From Tillus elongatus (taxonomy: Eukaryota; Arthropoda; Insecta; Coleoptera; Cleridae): a stretch of DNA of 64,000 nt. A program made the translations under genes and the position numbers. Shown piece after piece: positions 22,693-37,300 of this stretch. Each line of letters opens with the position of its first letter. Within the stretch, counting starts at the first letter, position 1. The notes beneath the pieces were generated by a model. The model searched no databases and was not told the DNA's origin. It saw only the letters and a program-made list of their open reading frames with translations. The stretch covers positions 52,960,917 to 53,024,916 of the forward strand of contig OZ023262.1 in the NCBI GenBank assembly GCA_964006375.1. The letters run 5' to 3'.

Positions 22693-23511
22693 TTTGCAGT
22701 TGACTGCATGAGGGTTTTAGATATTTTTTTCCAGCAACATGCTTAGAACCTTCCTCGGCCACAAGACAAATTTTCTGGCAAACAACCCCCAAGAAAATTA
22801 AGGGACTTTGAAAACATGCGTTTTTCACATTTTACAGCAATACCTCCTTTAAACCCTGTCTACCCCATATTCGCCCAGGTCCAGCAACCTTCTTGTGGGT
22901 TGCTCCCAAGAAATTTTTCTTGTGCTTTATGCTTTGAAGGTAGTTGTATGCATGCACAAGGGGAAGGAGAACCCCCCGAATTTTTGGGTGAGGAGCAGAA
23001 ACCCTCTTCCTCCTGGGGGTTCTTCTCCTGCATGCATACAATCACCCTCAATGCATCAACCAAAGGATTTTTTTTTCAGCTTTCTAGTGTATTTTTCTAG
23101 AGTATATTTCCTGTTTATCAATTGCTTTGTTTGAGTTTTGTACCCAAATTACTCTATAAATATATGTCATAGATCATGTTTTTGCTTGTCCTTCTTTACC
23201 TTGTTTTACTGTTCCTAATTAAATAAATTAATTTTCATAACTTTTAATATAAGGCTAAATCTTACAGCTTATATAAATATATTATTTAATATTGTTATGA
23301 AAATTCACTATCATAACGCACTTGCTGCGTTCCGAACCTTTTTAGGTTACCTATTTATACAAAAGCTTAAGAAATTCATGAATAAGCATTACATTTCAAT
23401 GATTGAATAATTTCAGTTTTATTTCTAACCAAACTAAAAATTCCTAAATACGTCCCTGACGTTTCTCCCACTCAAGTCACCGAACTCCGCCCAGTTAGGA
23501 AAAGTGTACAG
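22693..23511. other. 3' subterminal region of copy B, no gene seen
   Basis: 22693-23074 mirrors the start of the window. 23075-23511 has no mirror here because the left arm is cut by the window edge. It holds a short piece of a dispersed repeat (AAAATTCACTATCATAACGC, 23301-23320, then TTGCTGCGTTCCGAACC), also met near 61170 and 62700, and the subterminal CCCACTCAAGTCACCG block. No coding sequence recognised. Confidence 0.5.
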
Positions 23512-23570
23512 GCTTCTTGTATTGCAAAACTGCACCTTTGTTACCTCTATCCCTTACAACCTCTTTGGGC
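23512..23570 (-). repeat. 3' terminal inverted repeat of P-like copy B
   Basis: Read on the minus strand it begins (G)CCCAAAGAGGTTGTA, exactly the first 15 bases of the 5' end. It then has ATAGAGGTAACAAAG and AGTTTTGCA with a few substitutions and small gaps. A subterminal block CCCACTCAAGTCACCG at about 23468-23483 matches 14 of 16 bases of the block at about 8327-8343, in the same strand orientation. Confidence 0.68.
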
Positions 23571-23744
23571 GTACCTATAAGGTCGCAATTACAAATAAAT
23601 TTATTAACTATTTCTTGAATGTGACTGGTTTTCCAGAAGAGGGCGTTTTATTTGTGAATATAGCTTTAATCGGAAAACATCTATATGCAACGTTTGTTTT
23701 GAATCAAAGACTGGATATTTTTATTTATATATTGTATCTTCCTT

Positions 23745-23825
23745 AACGTCTATCTATTTCCGCGAGTACGTCCAATCACCGGCGCTAGAGGGCAGTTTGG
23801 CATCACTATCCTGGAAATGTACATC
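23745..23825 (-). repeat. SINE tail fragment
   Basis: CTATCTATTTCCGCGAGTA, then CCAATCACCGGCGC and CACTATCCTGGAAATGT, match the same end of the two SINEs at 25440-25755 and 25893-26222. The tRNA-like head is absent, so this is a truncated copy. Confidence 0.65.
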
Positions 23826-23879
23826 CGGATTGTCAGCAAAAATAAATTGTGAACTATAAAAAATCTTGTCACGTCAGGT

Positions 23880-24490
23880 ATATTGGGTTTAAAATGACAT
23901 ATCACATAGTTAATAATATTTTAGTCGCCAAACCCTTTCATTTGATACCCATGCCAATAAGGGGGTTGTAAAGAAAAAGGTAATCCGCTATCTTGGGGCG
24001 TCCCTCATATTTGGTTTAGAATGACCTCACATATTATCTTACTCGTCAAACCCTTTTATTTGATACCCATATAAAGGATGCTGTAAAGAAAATGGTAAGC
24101 CGCTGTCTTCGTGTGGCCGCCGTCTTAAGTTTAGATTGACATCACTTAGTTTATTGTATTTTACTCGTCAAACCCTTTCATTTGATACACATTTAGGGAG
24201 ATTGTGAAGAAAAAGGTAAGCCGCTTTCTTGGTGTCTTCGCGATATTATTTAGAATGACATCACATAGTTTATCGTATTTTACTCGTCAAACCTTTTCAT
24301 TTAATACTCACATGAAGGGGGTTCTGAAAAAAAAGTAAGTCGCTATCTTGAGGTGTCCGCTATATTAAATATAGATGGCACCACATAGTTTATCATATTT
24401 GACCCGTGTCATTTGATACCCATGTCAAGAGGGTTGTGAAGAAAAAGTAATCGGACATCTTGGGGCGTCCGCCATATTGGATTTAGACAT
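23880..24490 (+). repeat. Degenerate tandem array, about five units of about 118 bp
   Basis: The core AAACCCTTTCATTTGATACC recurs near 23931, 24048, 24168, 24290 and 24402, spaced 112-122 bp. Each is followed by AAGAAAAAGGTAAGCCGC-like and CTTGGGGCGTCCGCCATAT-like blocks and by TTTAGAATGACATCACATAG. The units have drifted from each other, so the array is old. It could be a minisatellite or the internal array of an unidentified transposon. Confidence 0.85.
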
Positions 24491-24899
24491 ACTATATTGC
24501 ATTGTTACCGGACTTACACATGGTTGCCAAATTTCAAATCTCCAGTTTAATTAGAACTGGCTGAAATTTTGATTGCAAGATTTGTCCTGGACACCGAAAG
24601 TGGGCTAATAGAAGCATTATAAAAATACATTATTAGTTTCTATTACTTTTACAATATGCTATACAAAAGTATGAGCCTGTGCTGTATGTTACATAATTTT
24701 AAATATAAAATTTAAGCATCCAGATCTGTTAAACTCATTCTGTTGATTCTCCATCTTCTGGAATCTTGAGCATCTTGGAGTATTTTCACTTACCAATACT
24801 TGAATGGGGATTTATGAAGTTTAGCTGTTATTTTATGATAGCTGATTTTAGTTTGTATCCAAATTTCTCCAAGGTTTCTGAAGTATTTGTCTTATTTTG
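24491..24899. other. No gene recognised
   Basis: AT-rich unique-looking sequence between the tandem array and a LINE end. No open frame or motif that I can assign. Confidence 0.4.
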
Positions 24900-25390
24900 T
24901 TGAAAAAGTTTATCCTCAAAGAGGCATATCTTACAATTTGTTACTCACTAGATTTGGTTTTATGTCGCTTGCTGACAGGAGAACTCTTTGAGGTCAGTGT
25001 TTTTATTTAAGCTTATTCACGGAATTATTGATACACCTGAACTTCTCTCCCAGCTGACTTTTCACTCTCCTCTCTACGGCTGTCAGACTCGTTCTACTCA
25101 TACTTTTTTTCTTCCCATTTCCAGCACTAATCTGCTTTTGAAATCACCCTTGTATTATATGTGTGCAGAATATAATTCTTCCGGTACTGACATATCTAGT
25201 CATGCTAATGTTGGGTCCTTTTCTGCAGCCTCTAGGAAATCCCTACTTCATGGGGACACCACATCTTAGTTATTTTTTGTTAATTTTTTTAGTTCTAATC
25301 TATAGTTTTTAATTTTTCTTAGTTTATTAGTTCTTCTAACTGGGCTCCTGCCTGTTTGGGTTGTTTAATAAAATAAATAAATAAAATAAT
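24900..25390 (+). mobile_element. 5'-truncated Jockey-like LINE, 3' end
   Basis: The broken frame reads FMSLADRRTL, then FKLIHGIIDTPELLSQL and YGCQTRSTHTFFLP. These match the last 100 or so residues of Jockey/CR1-type reverse transcriptase proteins (SLxDRRxxxDLxFLYKLIHG). It ends with GCCTGTTTGG and an (AAATA)n-type tail at 25369-25390. The rest of the element is missing, as expected of incomplete reverse transcription. Confidence 0.75.
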
Positions 25391-25439
25391 GTGAAATTAT
25401 ATACTTTGTATTTGAGAATGTATGTACCTATTTTTTTTT

Positions 25440-25755
25440 CTTCAACGTCGGTCTATTTCCGCGACTATGGCCAATTACCGACGCCAGGGAGCAGTTTCAC
25501 CTCACTATCCTGGAAATTTTGCCAAACCCTGCCTTTCTGTAAGAATAGGTCTTTAACGTGACAAACTACATGATACTGACGGCTTTACGTCCCCTCCGAA
25601 GGACAAAACGTGCCACATTCAACTTGCTCAAACACAACCTCCGTTGATATTAATTTTACAGTTTGTACTGAAAAAGTGAAAGGGTCACCTGGGAATCGAA
25701 CCCATTACCCTTGAGTCCAGAGGCACAAGTTCTTACCACTGGACCACAGAGGCCC
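25440..25755 (-). repeat. tRNA-derived SINE, copy 1
   Basis: On the minus strand from 25755 the head reads like a tRNA: GGGCCTCTG, an A box TGGTCCAGTGG, and about 40 bases on a B box GGTTCGATTCC. These are the internal promoter boxes of RNA polymerase III. The body contains GGGGACGTAAAGCCGT and ends CAGGATAGTGAGGTGAAACT...CGCGGAAATAGACCGACGTT. Non-autonomous; it would depend on a LINE I cannot name. Confidence 0.8.
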
Positions 25756-25892
25756 TGTATTTGACAGTGCATAGTTTCAAAACACTTCAAAATATAGTCT
25801 TTTGAAACAGGTGTGAGTAAATCCTATTTAAATTTGAGGATTTTTATATTCTTTTATCCGAATGCTACATGTGTACCTATTGTATAGTCTTT

Positions 25893-26222
25893 GTTTCCTG
25901 AACGTCGATCTATTTTCGCAATTATGGCCCATCACCGACACCAGTAAGCATTTTTACCTCACTATCCTGAAAATGTTGCCGAAATCCTGTATTTGTGTAA
26001 GTACAGGGATATTTAATGTGCACAACATCGCATGGTGCACGGGACCGACAGATTTACGTCCCCCTCCGACAGGCAGAACTGGCAGTCACTCAATGACAAC
26101 CTCTGTGGTTTTACAGTATGTACTGAAAAGTTAAATCATCTCCAACTGGGAGTGAAACCCAGGACCCTTGTGTTCAGAGGCACACATTCTTACTACTGGA
26201 TCACGAGGCTGCAATGTAACAT
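25893..26222 (-). repeat. tRNA-derived SINE, copy 2
   Basis: Same family and orientation as 25440-25755. It has A box TGATCCAGTAGTAAGA and B box GGGTTTCACTCC (decayed from GGTTCGATTCC), then GGGGGACGTAAATCTGTC and the same 3' body. The damaged B box suggests it is no longer transcribed. Confidence 0.78.
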
Positions 26223-27199
26223 GTGTAAAATGGGAAAATAGTAATGCAATGAATATCCAATTGTTTCTGCGTAGGTTTTTCTTTAAATAAAAAATTCAAT
26301 TCGGCACGGGTGTGCGGTTCATGTAAGCAATTGAAGCACTGTTTCCCTAAATATTTATTGTGAAATTATATTTTTCGTTTTATCAAGTTTGAATCTAGTC
26401 GTAGGAAGATATTTAGAATATTTATTGAGTTTGGCAATGTCGCAAACGCCAGACAGACGCGGCGTTACATGAGACAGACACAAGCGCATAAATCCAATAA
26501 TCGGGAGTCAGGATTGCTTATTTCCTACTGTCAACTGTCCGTTCGAAGGTTGTTGTTTTATCTATGCAGTTCATAGTCTCCAGTAAATGATTTAAAATCT
26601 GCTTACGTGGGTCAGTATTGGTCACTGCGTGTAGAGTAAGGAGTGGCTCATCTACAAGTGGTGCCGTACAAGTTTCTGAATGTTTTTGAGTTATATGCAA
26701 TTTAAGAATCAGAAATTTTTCAGTTCATCCTTTCGAGGAAAAACAGAAAATAAGTGATCGTTGACTAACGCTTTCATTAAAATGAACGATGGAAATGAAA
26801 ACTTTTAAACGCCACTGCTATTAAAGCAGTTGTTACCAAGTCTATCGAATTCTTCTGCTGGCCCTGTCTTCTGTTTTCATCAGTGTTTGCACAAAAAGAG
26901 AACAATTCATGGGATATGTGGAGGTTTTTGGACTTGAAAAGACCGCAAAAGCAACTGCCACTTGAAATCGTGTTTTAAGCGTTTAAAATGTTTCGGTTTA
27001 GTGTGTAAATCAAATTTCTAATGATTTGACAAATCTGGCTACTATAATCCATTGCTTCCCCTATTTGAAAACCCACTACACGCCCTTGCCATTTGGTAAC
27101 TAAAAGGAACGGGATTTCCCCATTCTTTTTCTGGCGTTGAGGCAAAAAGAATATTACATTTAGTATTTTATTATCGACTAATCTAAGTCACTGCATCTT
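26223..27199. other. No gene recognised
   Basis: Nearly 1 kb without a convincing frame or known repeat. A 60-codon minus-strand frame at 26518-26700 shows no domain. Confidence 0.4.
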
Positions 27200-27680
27200 A
27201 GGTTTTTTTTTCCTCCGTAGGGCTCATCCACGATTACCGTCCTGGTAGCACTGCAGCCTTTGGCTTATTATGCAAGCCTTATATCTTTTTTACTCTACCC
27301 ATTCCAGGATCATTGTGCCTTGAACGAGTCTGCATAGCAGCTGGCAAGTTTTATACTGCTCCGTCTCTGGTCTAGGCTGTCCGTAGATCAGTTGGCTTTT
27401 ACAGTCCAGAGCTTTACACTCGCACAGGATGTGCTGTGATAATTCTTCCCCTTTTTATGCAGGCGTTTCTTGACAGCTATATGTACCATCAAGAAAACTG
27501 TTATGTTCCTGAGCTGTTCTCTGCTGATATTTAGCCGCTCTATAGCTCTTTCTTTCAACTGGGTTCCCCAATTAATGTCTTCCTATGTCTAAGCCCTGTA
27601 CAATCTGCCTAGTATGCCTTATGTTGGTTTCTGACCGGGACTTAATGGATCCCCTGGTAGCATCTTAGGTACACTTCATG
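27200..27680 (-). mobile_element. 5'-truncated I-type LINE fragment
   Basis: It aligns along its whole length with 45790-46280, the 3' end of the I-type LINE at 45790-48800. Shared blocks are TGCAGGCGTTTCTTGACAGC, GGGTTCCCCAATTAATGTC and GTCTGCATAGCAGCTGG. Coding remnants of the C-terminal zinc motif and the end of RNase H are broken by many changes. Confidence 0.75.
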
Positions 27681-28484
27681 ATAAATAAGAAATATGTACA
27701 ACAGTAGCCAGGGCAATTAGTCAATTTTCGGAGAAGTCTCATCAGTACGTATTTGGTAATGGTAGATGCATGATCCATATCGTTTTGAATCTGCGTGTCC
27801 AGAGAACCAACTTACCTAATTATTATTATGTATGGAATACTGGATTTTAGAATGTAATGGTTAATAGTTGGATACAAAAGTAATGATTACATCAGAGTAT
27901 TCAAAAGAACCGTGGCTTCGCATCATTGCACAACCAGACCAATAAGTTAATTATTTTGATGATAAATATGCAATTAAACAAAAAATCACTGATGCATATT
28001 TTTATTGACTTTAAAGAATTAAGTTTATCATTTCTGATAAATCCAATATTATAATGTTAATATTTTCCTATAATTCAAACTAAGCAGTCCATCTTCTACC
28101 CGCGAGACCTAGAACAATAAAGAGACTAAATTACTAACATTTTTAGAAACAATAATAGAACAAATTTAAGTAGTAAGTTCAATTTACTAAATATTGCATC
28201 CAAACTTGCCACAAAAAATTAGTAGCGATTTAATACAGGTGGCTGTCCAGATATTGATGAGCAGAAAACTCGCTGTTCGATTCTACTCATAAAAATAATT
28301 ATACAAGTTCATATGACCCCTTTCCAACAACTCAATATTAACCTTTTTTTAGCACACCTTGGTAAGGCCCACTTCACTGCCATCATGTCTTACACCTAAC
28401 GATCATTTGGCTAACGAAGTTGGCTTAATGACAGGATGAAATGGACTAAACAAAATAGAAAATAAAGGTTGTAATATTGTCATT
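27681..28484. other. No gene recognised
   Basis: AT-rich sequence, no open frame or repeat that I can assign. Confidence 0.4.
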
Positions 28485-28545
28485 TATTTATTTATTTATC
28501 AATACACTGCCAAACAGGCCTCCCCAATTACATGGTAGGTGGCAA
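28485..28545 (-). mobile_element. LINE 3'-end scrap with (AAAT)n tail
   Basis: The minus strand reads GGAGGCCTGTTTGGCAGTG, then ATTGATAAATAAATAAATAA. This resembles the end of the LINE at 24900-25390 (CCTGCCTGTTTGG plus tail) but in opposite orientation. Confidence 0.55.
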
Positions 28546-28670
28546 ACCAAACAAAAATGACCCACAACGAACGCCCGCGATTGATGTCTCCGAAACTAGA
28601 CTTTGCAAAATTTTGAAAATTTGGCAGCTTACTGAAGTGGATAGGGGCAACTCGGCTAAAATATTTTCCC

Positions 28671-29010
28671 TTGACCTCTCTTTCTCTTTTATAGATATCT
28701 GCACGGGCACTGCTCAGAGGAGCTTTCTTCCATAGTTCCTCCACCTGCTGCCCCCAACAGATCTACCAGGGGAACAGAGTGAATGCACCCTTTTACTGTC
28801 CAGGTCACCAGACATAGAACATCTTGTTATGCCCGCTCTTTTGTCCCGAGGACTTCCAAGCTGTGGAATTCCTTGCCGGCACATGTTTTTCCTTCTCTGA
28901 ATCTCCAAATCTTCAAGTCCAGAATTAACAAGTTGCCTCTTTCCTCCTTGTCAACACCCATGGTACAATAGTATTTAGGCTGTAAGCCCTCGTGGCGTGT
29001 TGTTGAAATA
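28671..29010 (+). mobile_element. 5'-truncated copy of the 53-56 kb LINE
   Basis: The 3' end matches the minus-strand element at 53289-56303 from TGACCTCTCT onward. Shared peptides are QVTRHRTSCYARSFVPRTSK and NKLPLSSLSTP, and the 3' UTR AGGCTGTAAGCCCTCGTGG is shared. About 340 bp remain. A one-base difference near FPSLNLQ shortens the PPNLQ motif. Confidence 0.88.
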
Positions 29011-29089
29011 TTAAAAAATGTACTGTTTTGCCCGCCTTAAGCCTTGGGTTTCCTCCAGTATGACATTTGGTTCCTCTCTCAAATATCAA

Positions 29090-29480
29090 GTTCATTTCTT
29101 ATATTTTGTTAATCCACAATAGGGGTCTGGACTATAGAATGCTGTTGTTGCTGCCCGTTTTGCAAAGGTATCTGCTTCATTTCCTTCAACGCCCTGGTAC
29201 CCACATCAAAGTTACTTTGTTATTCGTAGCCAGTTGCTTGAAGAATTTTTTGCAGTCCCAGGTCAGTATAGACTGTGTTTTGAAAGATTTCAGTTTTCGA
29301 AACTGTCTGACTGTCAGAGGACATGTATCTCTCTATTTCTGAAGTTTTTAATACTGTCTGACTGTCAGAGGACATATATTTTTCTATTTCTGAGTCTTGT
29401 TTCTATGCACTCCTGTACACACAGATTTATAGCAAGCAACTTTGAGCCCCTATAACTTCTTAAGGGGTGCAACTTGGTAT
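29090..29480 (-). pseudogene. I-type LINE RNase H remnant
   Basis: On the minus strand the pieces SDSQTVLK and QGVEGNEADTFAKRAA correspond to the third and fourth motifs of LINE RNase H (SDSQAAL, GHxGVxGNExADxLA). Between them a segment of about 52 bp (GACTGTCAGAGGACAT block at about 29306-29326 and 29358-29378) is tandemly repeated. No reverse transcriptase is next to it in this orientation. Confidence 0.6.
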
Positions 29481-29952
29481 AGAGGTAGGTCGGGTTAAAC
29501 CACCATATTATAGAGTCCTCTACACACACTTGCTCTGTGTCGGTTCTTACATATGATAGCCGGTATACAGAGTGAATAAGGAATAAAGGTAAGACGAGAA
29601 ACGATAATTGACAGTAGTGAATTTAATATTGCATTTTTCTTTGGCTACTATTTTATTGTCCCCACTGGTCTGCTTGTAAAAACCGTCACTGAACTTAGAA
29701 CACTAAAAGATTTTATGTTTACCTTTGTTATAATTTTATAGGCTCCCATTCTGCAACTTCGTTACTTAAGACTGTCTCACTAGGTATGCTATCTAATGCT
29801 CTAATCTGAAAAATGTAAAAAAAATGTCATGTTTCATCTGCACATTTTATCTTTGCTAATCTATTTTTTTTAATTTACTTATTTACAATAATTCAGGTGA
29901 CTGCCCAATTATCTGGATAATAAATAAAAAATTTAAGTAGATGGTAAGTGTG

Positions 29953-29986
29953 TTATAGATAGATAGATAAATAGATAGATAGATAT
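29953..29986. repeat. (TAGA)n tail of LINE
   Basis: Short tetranucleotide run TAGATAGATAGATAAATAGA at the 3' end of the minus-strand LINE that follows; a normal microsatellite-type LINE tail. Confidence 0.75.
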
Positions 29987-32900
29987 ATTTCAGTAGATAA
30001 ACCTTGTCACAAGACACAAAAATATACAAATAAAATCACACAGTAAAGAAAATAAACAACATTAAAATAACAATCACATCTCTAAAAACTCATCAACAGA
30101 ATAAAATGCGTGTTCCAGCAGCAGATCTCTAATTTCCTTCCTGAAGCAGTTTTTGTCCAGTGACTTCAGGTGACTAGGTACCTTATTGTACAGTTTAACA
30201 CAGTGATAGTTTGTTCCAGTTTGCGTTCTTTTAAGTCTGTGAAACAGCACTAACAAATCATCTTTTTTTCTTGTAAGGTAAGAATGCAATTCTTGCCCAG
30301 TGAGAAACTTTTCTTTATTTGTATGTGCGTAAGTAACACAACTCATTATGTATTCGGATGGTATGGTGAGTATACTCATTGTCTTGAATGCAGACCTGCA
30401 GCTATCTCGATACCCCATACCTGCAAGTATCCTGACAGCTTTCTTCTGGAGGATAAATATTCTAATCATTTCAGGGGACGAACCCCAAACTGTGATACCA
30501 TATGTTGCAGTGAAAATTTCCAAAATCAGCAGTTGTTGCTGTCACACAGTCTGTTTCTATCATCAATCGCCTGAGCAGATATATGGTCCGCGACAGTTTT
30601 GTTGATAACTGGTTGATGTGTTGGCTCCAGCAAAGATTTTCTTGGTAAGTGACTCCCAGAAATTTCACAGACTTACAAGGAGTATCAGGTCTAGCAGAAA
30701 AGGTAAGTACATTTGTCTTTGTAACATTTAGCTGCAGTTGATTGTAGTCGAACCACACTTCCGCTTCTTTCATTGAACGGTTTGTTGCAGCATTCACATA
30801 TGGTCTTTCATGTATATTTAAGAGAGCCGTATCATCCGCAAACAAGTATACCTGTGTGCACGCAACATTGAGTGGCAAATCGTTAATATACACAAGAAAA
30901 AGGAGTGGTCCGAGAACTGACCCTTGTGGCACATCACATGTTGTTTCTTGCCAGTCTGATTCCTATCTGTTCCATTTCACCCTCTGTTTCCTGTTTGATA
31001 GGTATGAAGTGATCAACTGGTGGGGAATTCCTCTTACACCATAAGTGTAAAGCTTTTCCAACAATATTTTATGGGAAACGCTATCAAAAGCCTTTGAGAG
31101 GTCACAGAAACACACCTGAGCAACCTTTTGGTCATCTAAAACTTGTGTGATGCTGTCTAAGAGTTCTATCATTGCTGACTGTGTATTTCGATCCTTTCTA
31201 AATCCATGCTGACAATCTAGGAGTTTGTTTCTCTCAAAGTACTGCATCAGCCGATCCCTGATCAGTGTTTCTATTATCTTGGAAAGAACAGGTAAAATGG
31301 ATATAGGTCTGTAGTTGTCCAATATATGTTCATCACCTCCTTTAAATAAACTTATCACAATAGCCAACTTCAGAGCATCGGGGAAAACTCCCGATGCAAA
31401 ACATCTGTTTATGATTGCAACTAAGGGCTCAACAATACAATGTATTATCTTCTTTAAAAACATGACACTCGTTCCATTACAATCCCTACTAGTCTTCGTC
31501 TTCAGATTGTATGTAATGTTTAGGACTTCCTCTACTGTTGTTTCCTCCAAATAAAACGAATATGGCACTTTAAGTGATTTCTGAGGTTCTTTGATGGTTT
31601 TTGATTGAATCGTTTGTTTGCCCACGTTAACAAAATGCTTGTTTAATTTTGTGGCAGTTATGTGGCATAATTTACTCACATCGTGATGTTGGCTGTTACT
31701 TCTTTCATTTTTTATTACTTTCCAAGTAGCTTTCTGTTTATTTTCGGCTTGTTGGATAAAGTTGATATTGAACTTCCTCTTTGTCTCTAACACAGCTCTC
31801 GTATAATCCTCTCTGTAGGTATTGTATTAGAGGTGTGCGAACCCATGTTTTGTTCGAACCGAACTATGAACGAACCCAAGCAAATATGTTGCCTCGAACT
31901 TCGAACCTCTGAAATAGTATGTCTAAGGTTCACAGTCGAACTTCTTAGAAATTTAAAATCGAATATCGAACTATCCAAAATTCCTCAGTGTTCATATATC
32001 ATTTCCTTAAATACAAATTTTAGGAATATTGTACCATACAATATTTGATATGTGAACCATTCCAATTCTTTTTACAAAACGGAAGAGTTCGACAAATTTG
32101 CAGGTTGATTGGGTGAAAATGCCTTCTGGTGCTGATAGTTGTGGAAATGTGTCAACGTTAAATCGAAAATACAAAAACAACAAATATTTTAAACTATTTT
32201 AGATTTATAGATTTATATATAAGCTGAATTATAAATATGTTGTTCTTTGGAATTAGCCGGGCAGATTTAGCAAACAGATTGAGATGGGTCAAAGTGAGCA
32301 TGATAGGTATAAAATAACCACTTAAAATTGGAACTGTCTCCTGATTGTGAATATTTAACTGTTTTGGCTCATGGTGAAATAAATCATATTAAAACCAGTG
32401 TTTTCCAAAGTCAATCAGCAATTATCCTCATAAATTCTGAAAATTTACGTTACCGATCGCTTTCGAACACCGTCATCATAATGTTGTTACTGAAAAATGT
32501 GTTGGGAGGCTAGGATATATAAGAAAAATAATTATATTATTGCTAAATGGCTCCGTGGTGTCTCAATGTGCCCACCAACTGACAAAAATATGCATGAGTG
32601 AAGTCTCCTAAAATTATACTATCCACTCAATGAGACCGATAACGAGTTTAAAGCGCCGCTACCGAGTTAACGGGGCCGCAACTACGCTGTCTTTGGCAGC
32701 ATTCAATGCCTGTAAAGTTAAATTTCGAAGTATTTTTGAGCAACGAACTTCGAACTATTCTAGAAAATTACATATTTCGAACTTCGAACAAATTCAACAT
32801 CGCTAGTGCGAACATATTTTCGAACCGAAGGTTCGATTCGAGTTCGGGTTCGGTTCGTAATTTCGAAGCTTCGCACACCTCTATATTGTATGCTTTGATT

Positions 32901-33370
32901 GCAGTCTCACTTTTAAGTACTTTAGAAACAGTGAATAATGCATCCAATATATTTTTCATTCTTATTCATTCATCAGTAATCCAAGTCTTTTGATGGTTAT
33001 TGATGGTTTTTCTCTGAACAACAGGGCAGGTTGTGTCAAATGAAGATAATAATTCCTGATAAAAATAGTTGAAGGATTCTCCAGCAGTGTAAAATCTCAT
33101 CCCACCTGATAATACCCATCCTTATTTTGAACTCATGTACATTTATATCATTTATTAATCGAGCCCCATACACAATGACTTCTACGCCCCTCACAGAGTG
33201 AATCAGAGGAATGCTGAATGACAATCTCTTGACTGTAGTAATTGGACATATGCATGTTTAGAATATCTGTTCTATAGTGACATCTGGGAACATTTGTGAA
33301 CACATTGTCAACACAAGTGACAGTGCTATCTTGGACTCTAGTTGGTTCATTCATTATAGCGTAGAGACTA
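29987..33370 (-). mobile_element. Jockey-like LINE, split by a MITE, 5'-truncated
   Basis: The reverse transcriptase is in two frames with [46 protein letters not shown] and the catalytic YLFADDTALL. The C-terminal frame has SPEMIRIFILQKKAVRI and LYNKVPSHLK. Upstream, EPTRVQDSTVTCVDNVFTN is the late endonuclease segment, so the copy starts inside the endonuclease near 33360. Lesions: an in-frame TAG near 30962, a frameshift near 30500, others in the 5' part. The segment between [12 protein letters not shown] and ETAIKAYN is interrupted by a 1,056-bp MITE (31828-32883). The 3' end carries a (TATC)n tail. A dead copy. Confidence 0.85.
31828..32883 (+). mobile_element. hAT-type MITE with perfect 8-bp target duplication
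   Basis: Ends TAGAGGTGTGCGAA and TTCGCACACCTCTA are perfect inverted repeats. TATTGTAT stands on both sides (31820-31827 and 32884-32891). An 8-bp duplication with a TAG-GGTGTGCR terminus is typical of hAT elements. Inside, the ends continue with runs rich in TTCGAAC/GTTCGAA. No transposase frame is present in the 1,056 bp. The LINE protein reads straight through once it is removed, confirming the borders. Related copies are at 50419-50522, 51034-52662 and 51447-52486. Confidence 0.9.
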
Positions 33371-33640
33371 TATATAGCTACTAAGTTAATTTATAATGAA
33401 AATTTATAATGAATTTTCATAAGAATTGTCCACTATTAGTAGGGTATATTACTAAAAGTAATACTTTTAATTTAAACAGACGTCGAAGATTGGGTTTAGA
33501 GGTCTTAATACAAGTTTATTTGAAGAATTTCTCTTTCTCTATTATCATAAAAAATATTCAAATCTTCTGTTCTACCTCCATTTGAGAAAAAACTGCCCAA
33601 AACTCAATTTTCTATGACGCTAGAAAATTAAAATTTGGTG
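33371..33640. other. No gene recognised
   Basis: AT-rich, no motif that I can assign. Confidence 0.35.
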
Positions 33641-33885
33641 AATCTAGGTACGTGCTGTAAGTCTCCTTAAAAGAAACTTGCATTACAAATTTCGTTAAAC
33701 TTACAAAAGGTTTCCAGAAGAAAATTTAATTCATGCTTAGAAAAGACGATATCCGCCAAATTATGAACGTGGCAGGTATTTTTTTGTTTGTTAATCGCTG
33801 GATGATTTTTAGTCAACCTAATCGAACTGCATATTCGGTAAATATGCACTTTATACCCATCAAACAGCAAAGTTCTCGCACACTA
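33641..33885. repeat. Dispersed repeat, also at 52690-52880
   Basis: TACAAATTTCGTTAAACTTA, then TTTCCAGAAGAAAATTTAATTC and TTAATCGCTGGATGAT match the plus strand at about 52690-52870 with moderate divergence. Function unknown. Confidence 0.6.
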
Positions 33886-33984
33886 GAATTTCATCGTTTG
33901 AATTCACGAGCTGTTGCCACTTCCTTCTCGTAGTAGAAATAAATTAAAAGATCGGAAAATTCCTTACAAAAATATGCACACATT

Positions 33985-34240
33985 ACATTACATGTGCATT
34001 ATGGTAGGGAATTTGATATAATTTATCAAGTAAAATTAAAAATTAAAAAATATATACCTATATTGACGAAGCAAGTGCGTTACGGTAATGAACAAGAATA
34101 TAATTAATACATGTGCGTTATGGTAGGGCATATGATATAATTTATCAGGTAAAACGGAGAATTTTTAAAATATAACTATATTGATGCAGCAAGTGCGTTA
34201 CGGTTATCGTTGAGAGTATCGTATAATTTATCAAGCAAAA
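33985..34240 (+). repeat. Tandem repeat, about 2.3 units of about 110-120 bp
   Basis: Blocks GTGCATTATGGTAGGG, ATATAATTTATCAAGTAAAA and GCAAGTGCGTTACGGT recur in order at about 33990-34085, 34110-34205 and, partly, 34207-34245. The GTGCGTTATGGTAG motif also appears in the dispersed repeats near 61620 and 62700. Confidence 0.75.
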
Positions 34241-34304
34241 CAGGAAAGATTAAGACAGAAGATTTGTAAGGACTTTTTGGTATATTTTTATATCTTACTA
34301 ATCA

Positions 34305-37300
<2,996 letters not shown>

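Noticed and set aside
25691..25755. A genuine tRNA gene on the minus strand
   Set aside because: A and B boxes are present but the acceptor stem does not pair well and the sequence continues into a repeated body with a second copy nearby. It is a SINE.
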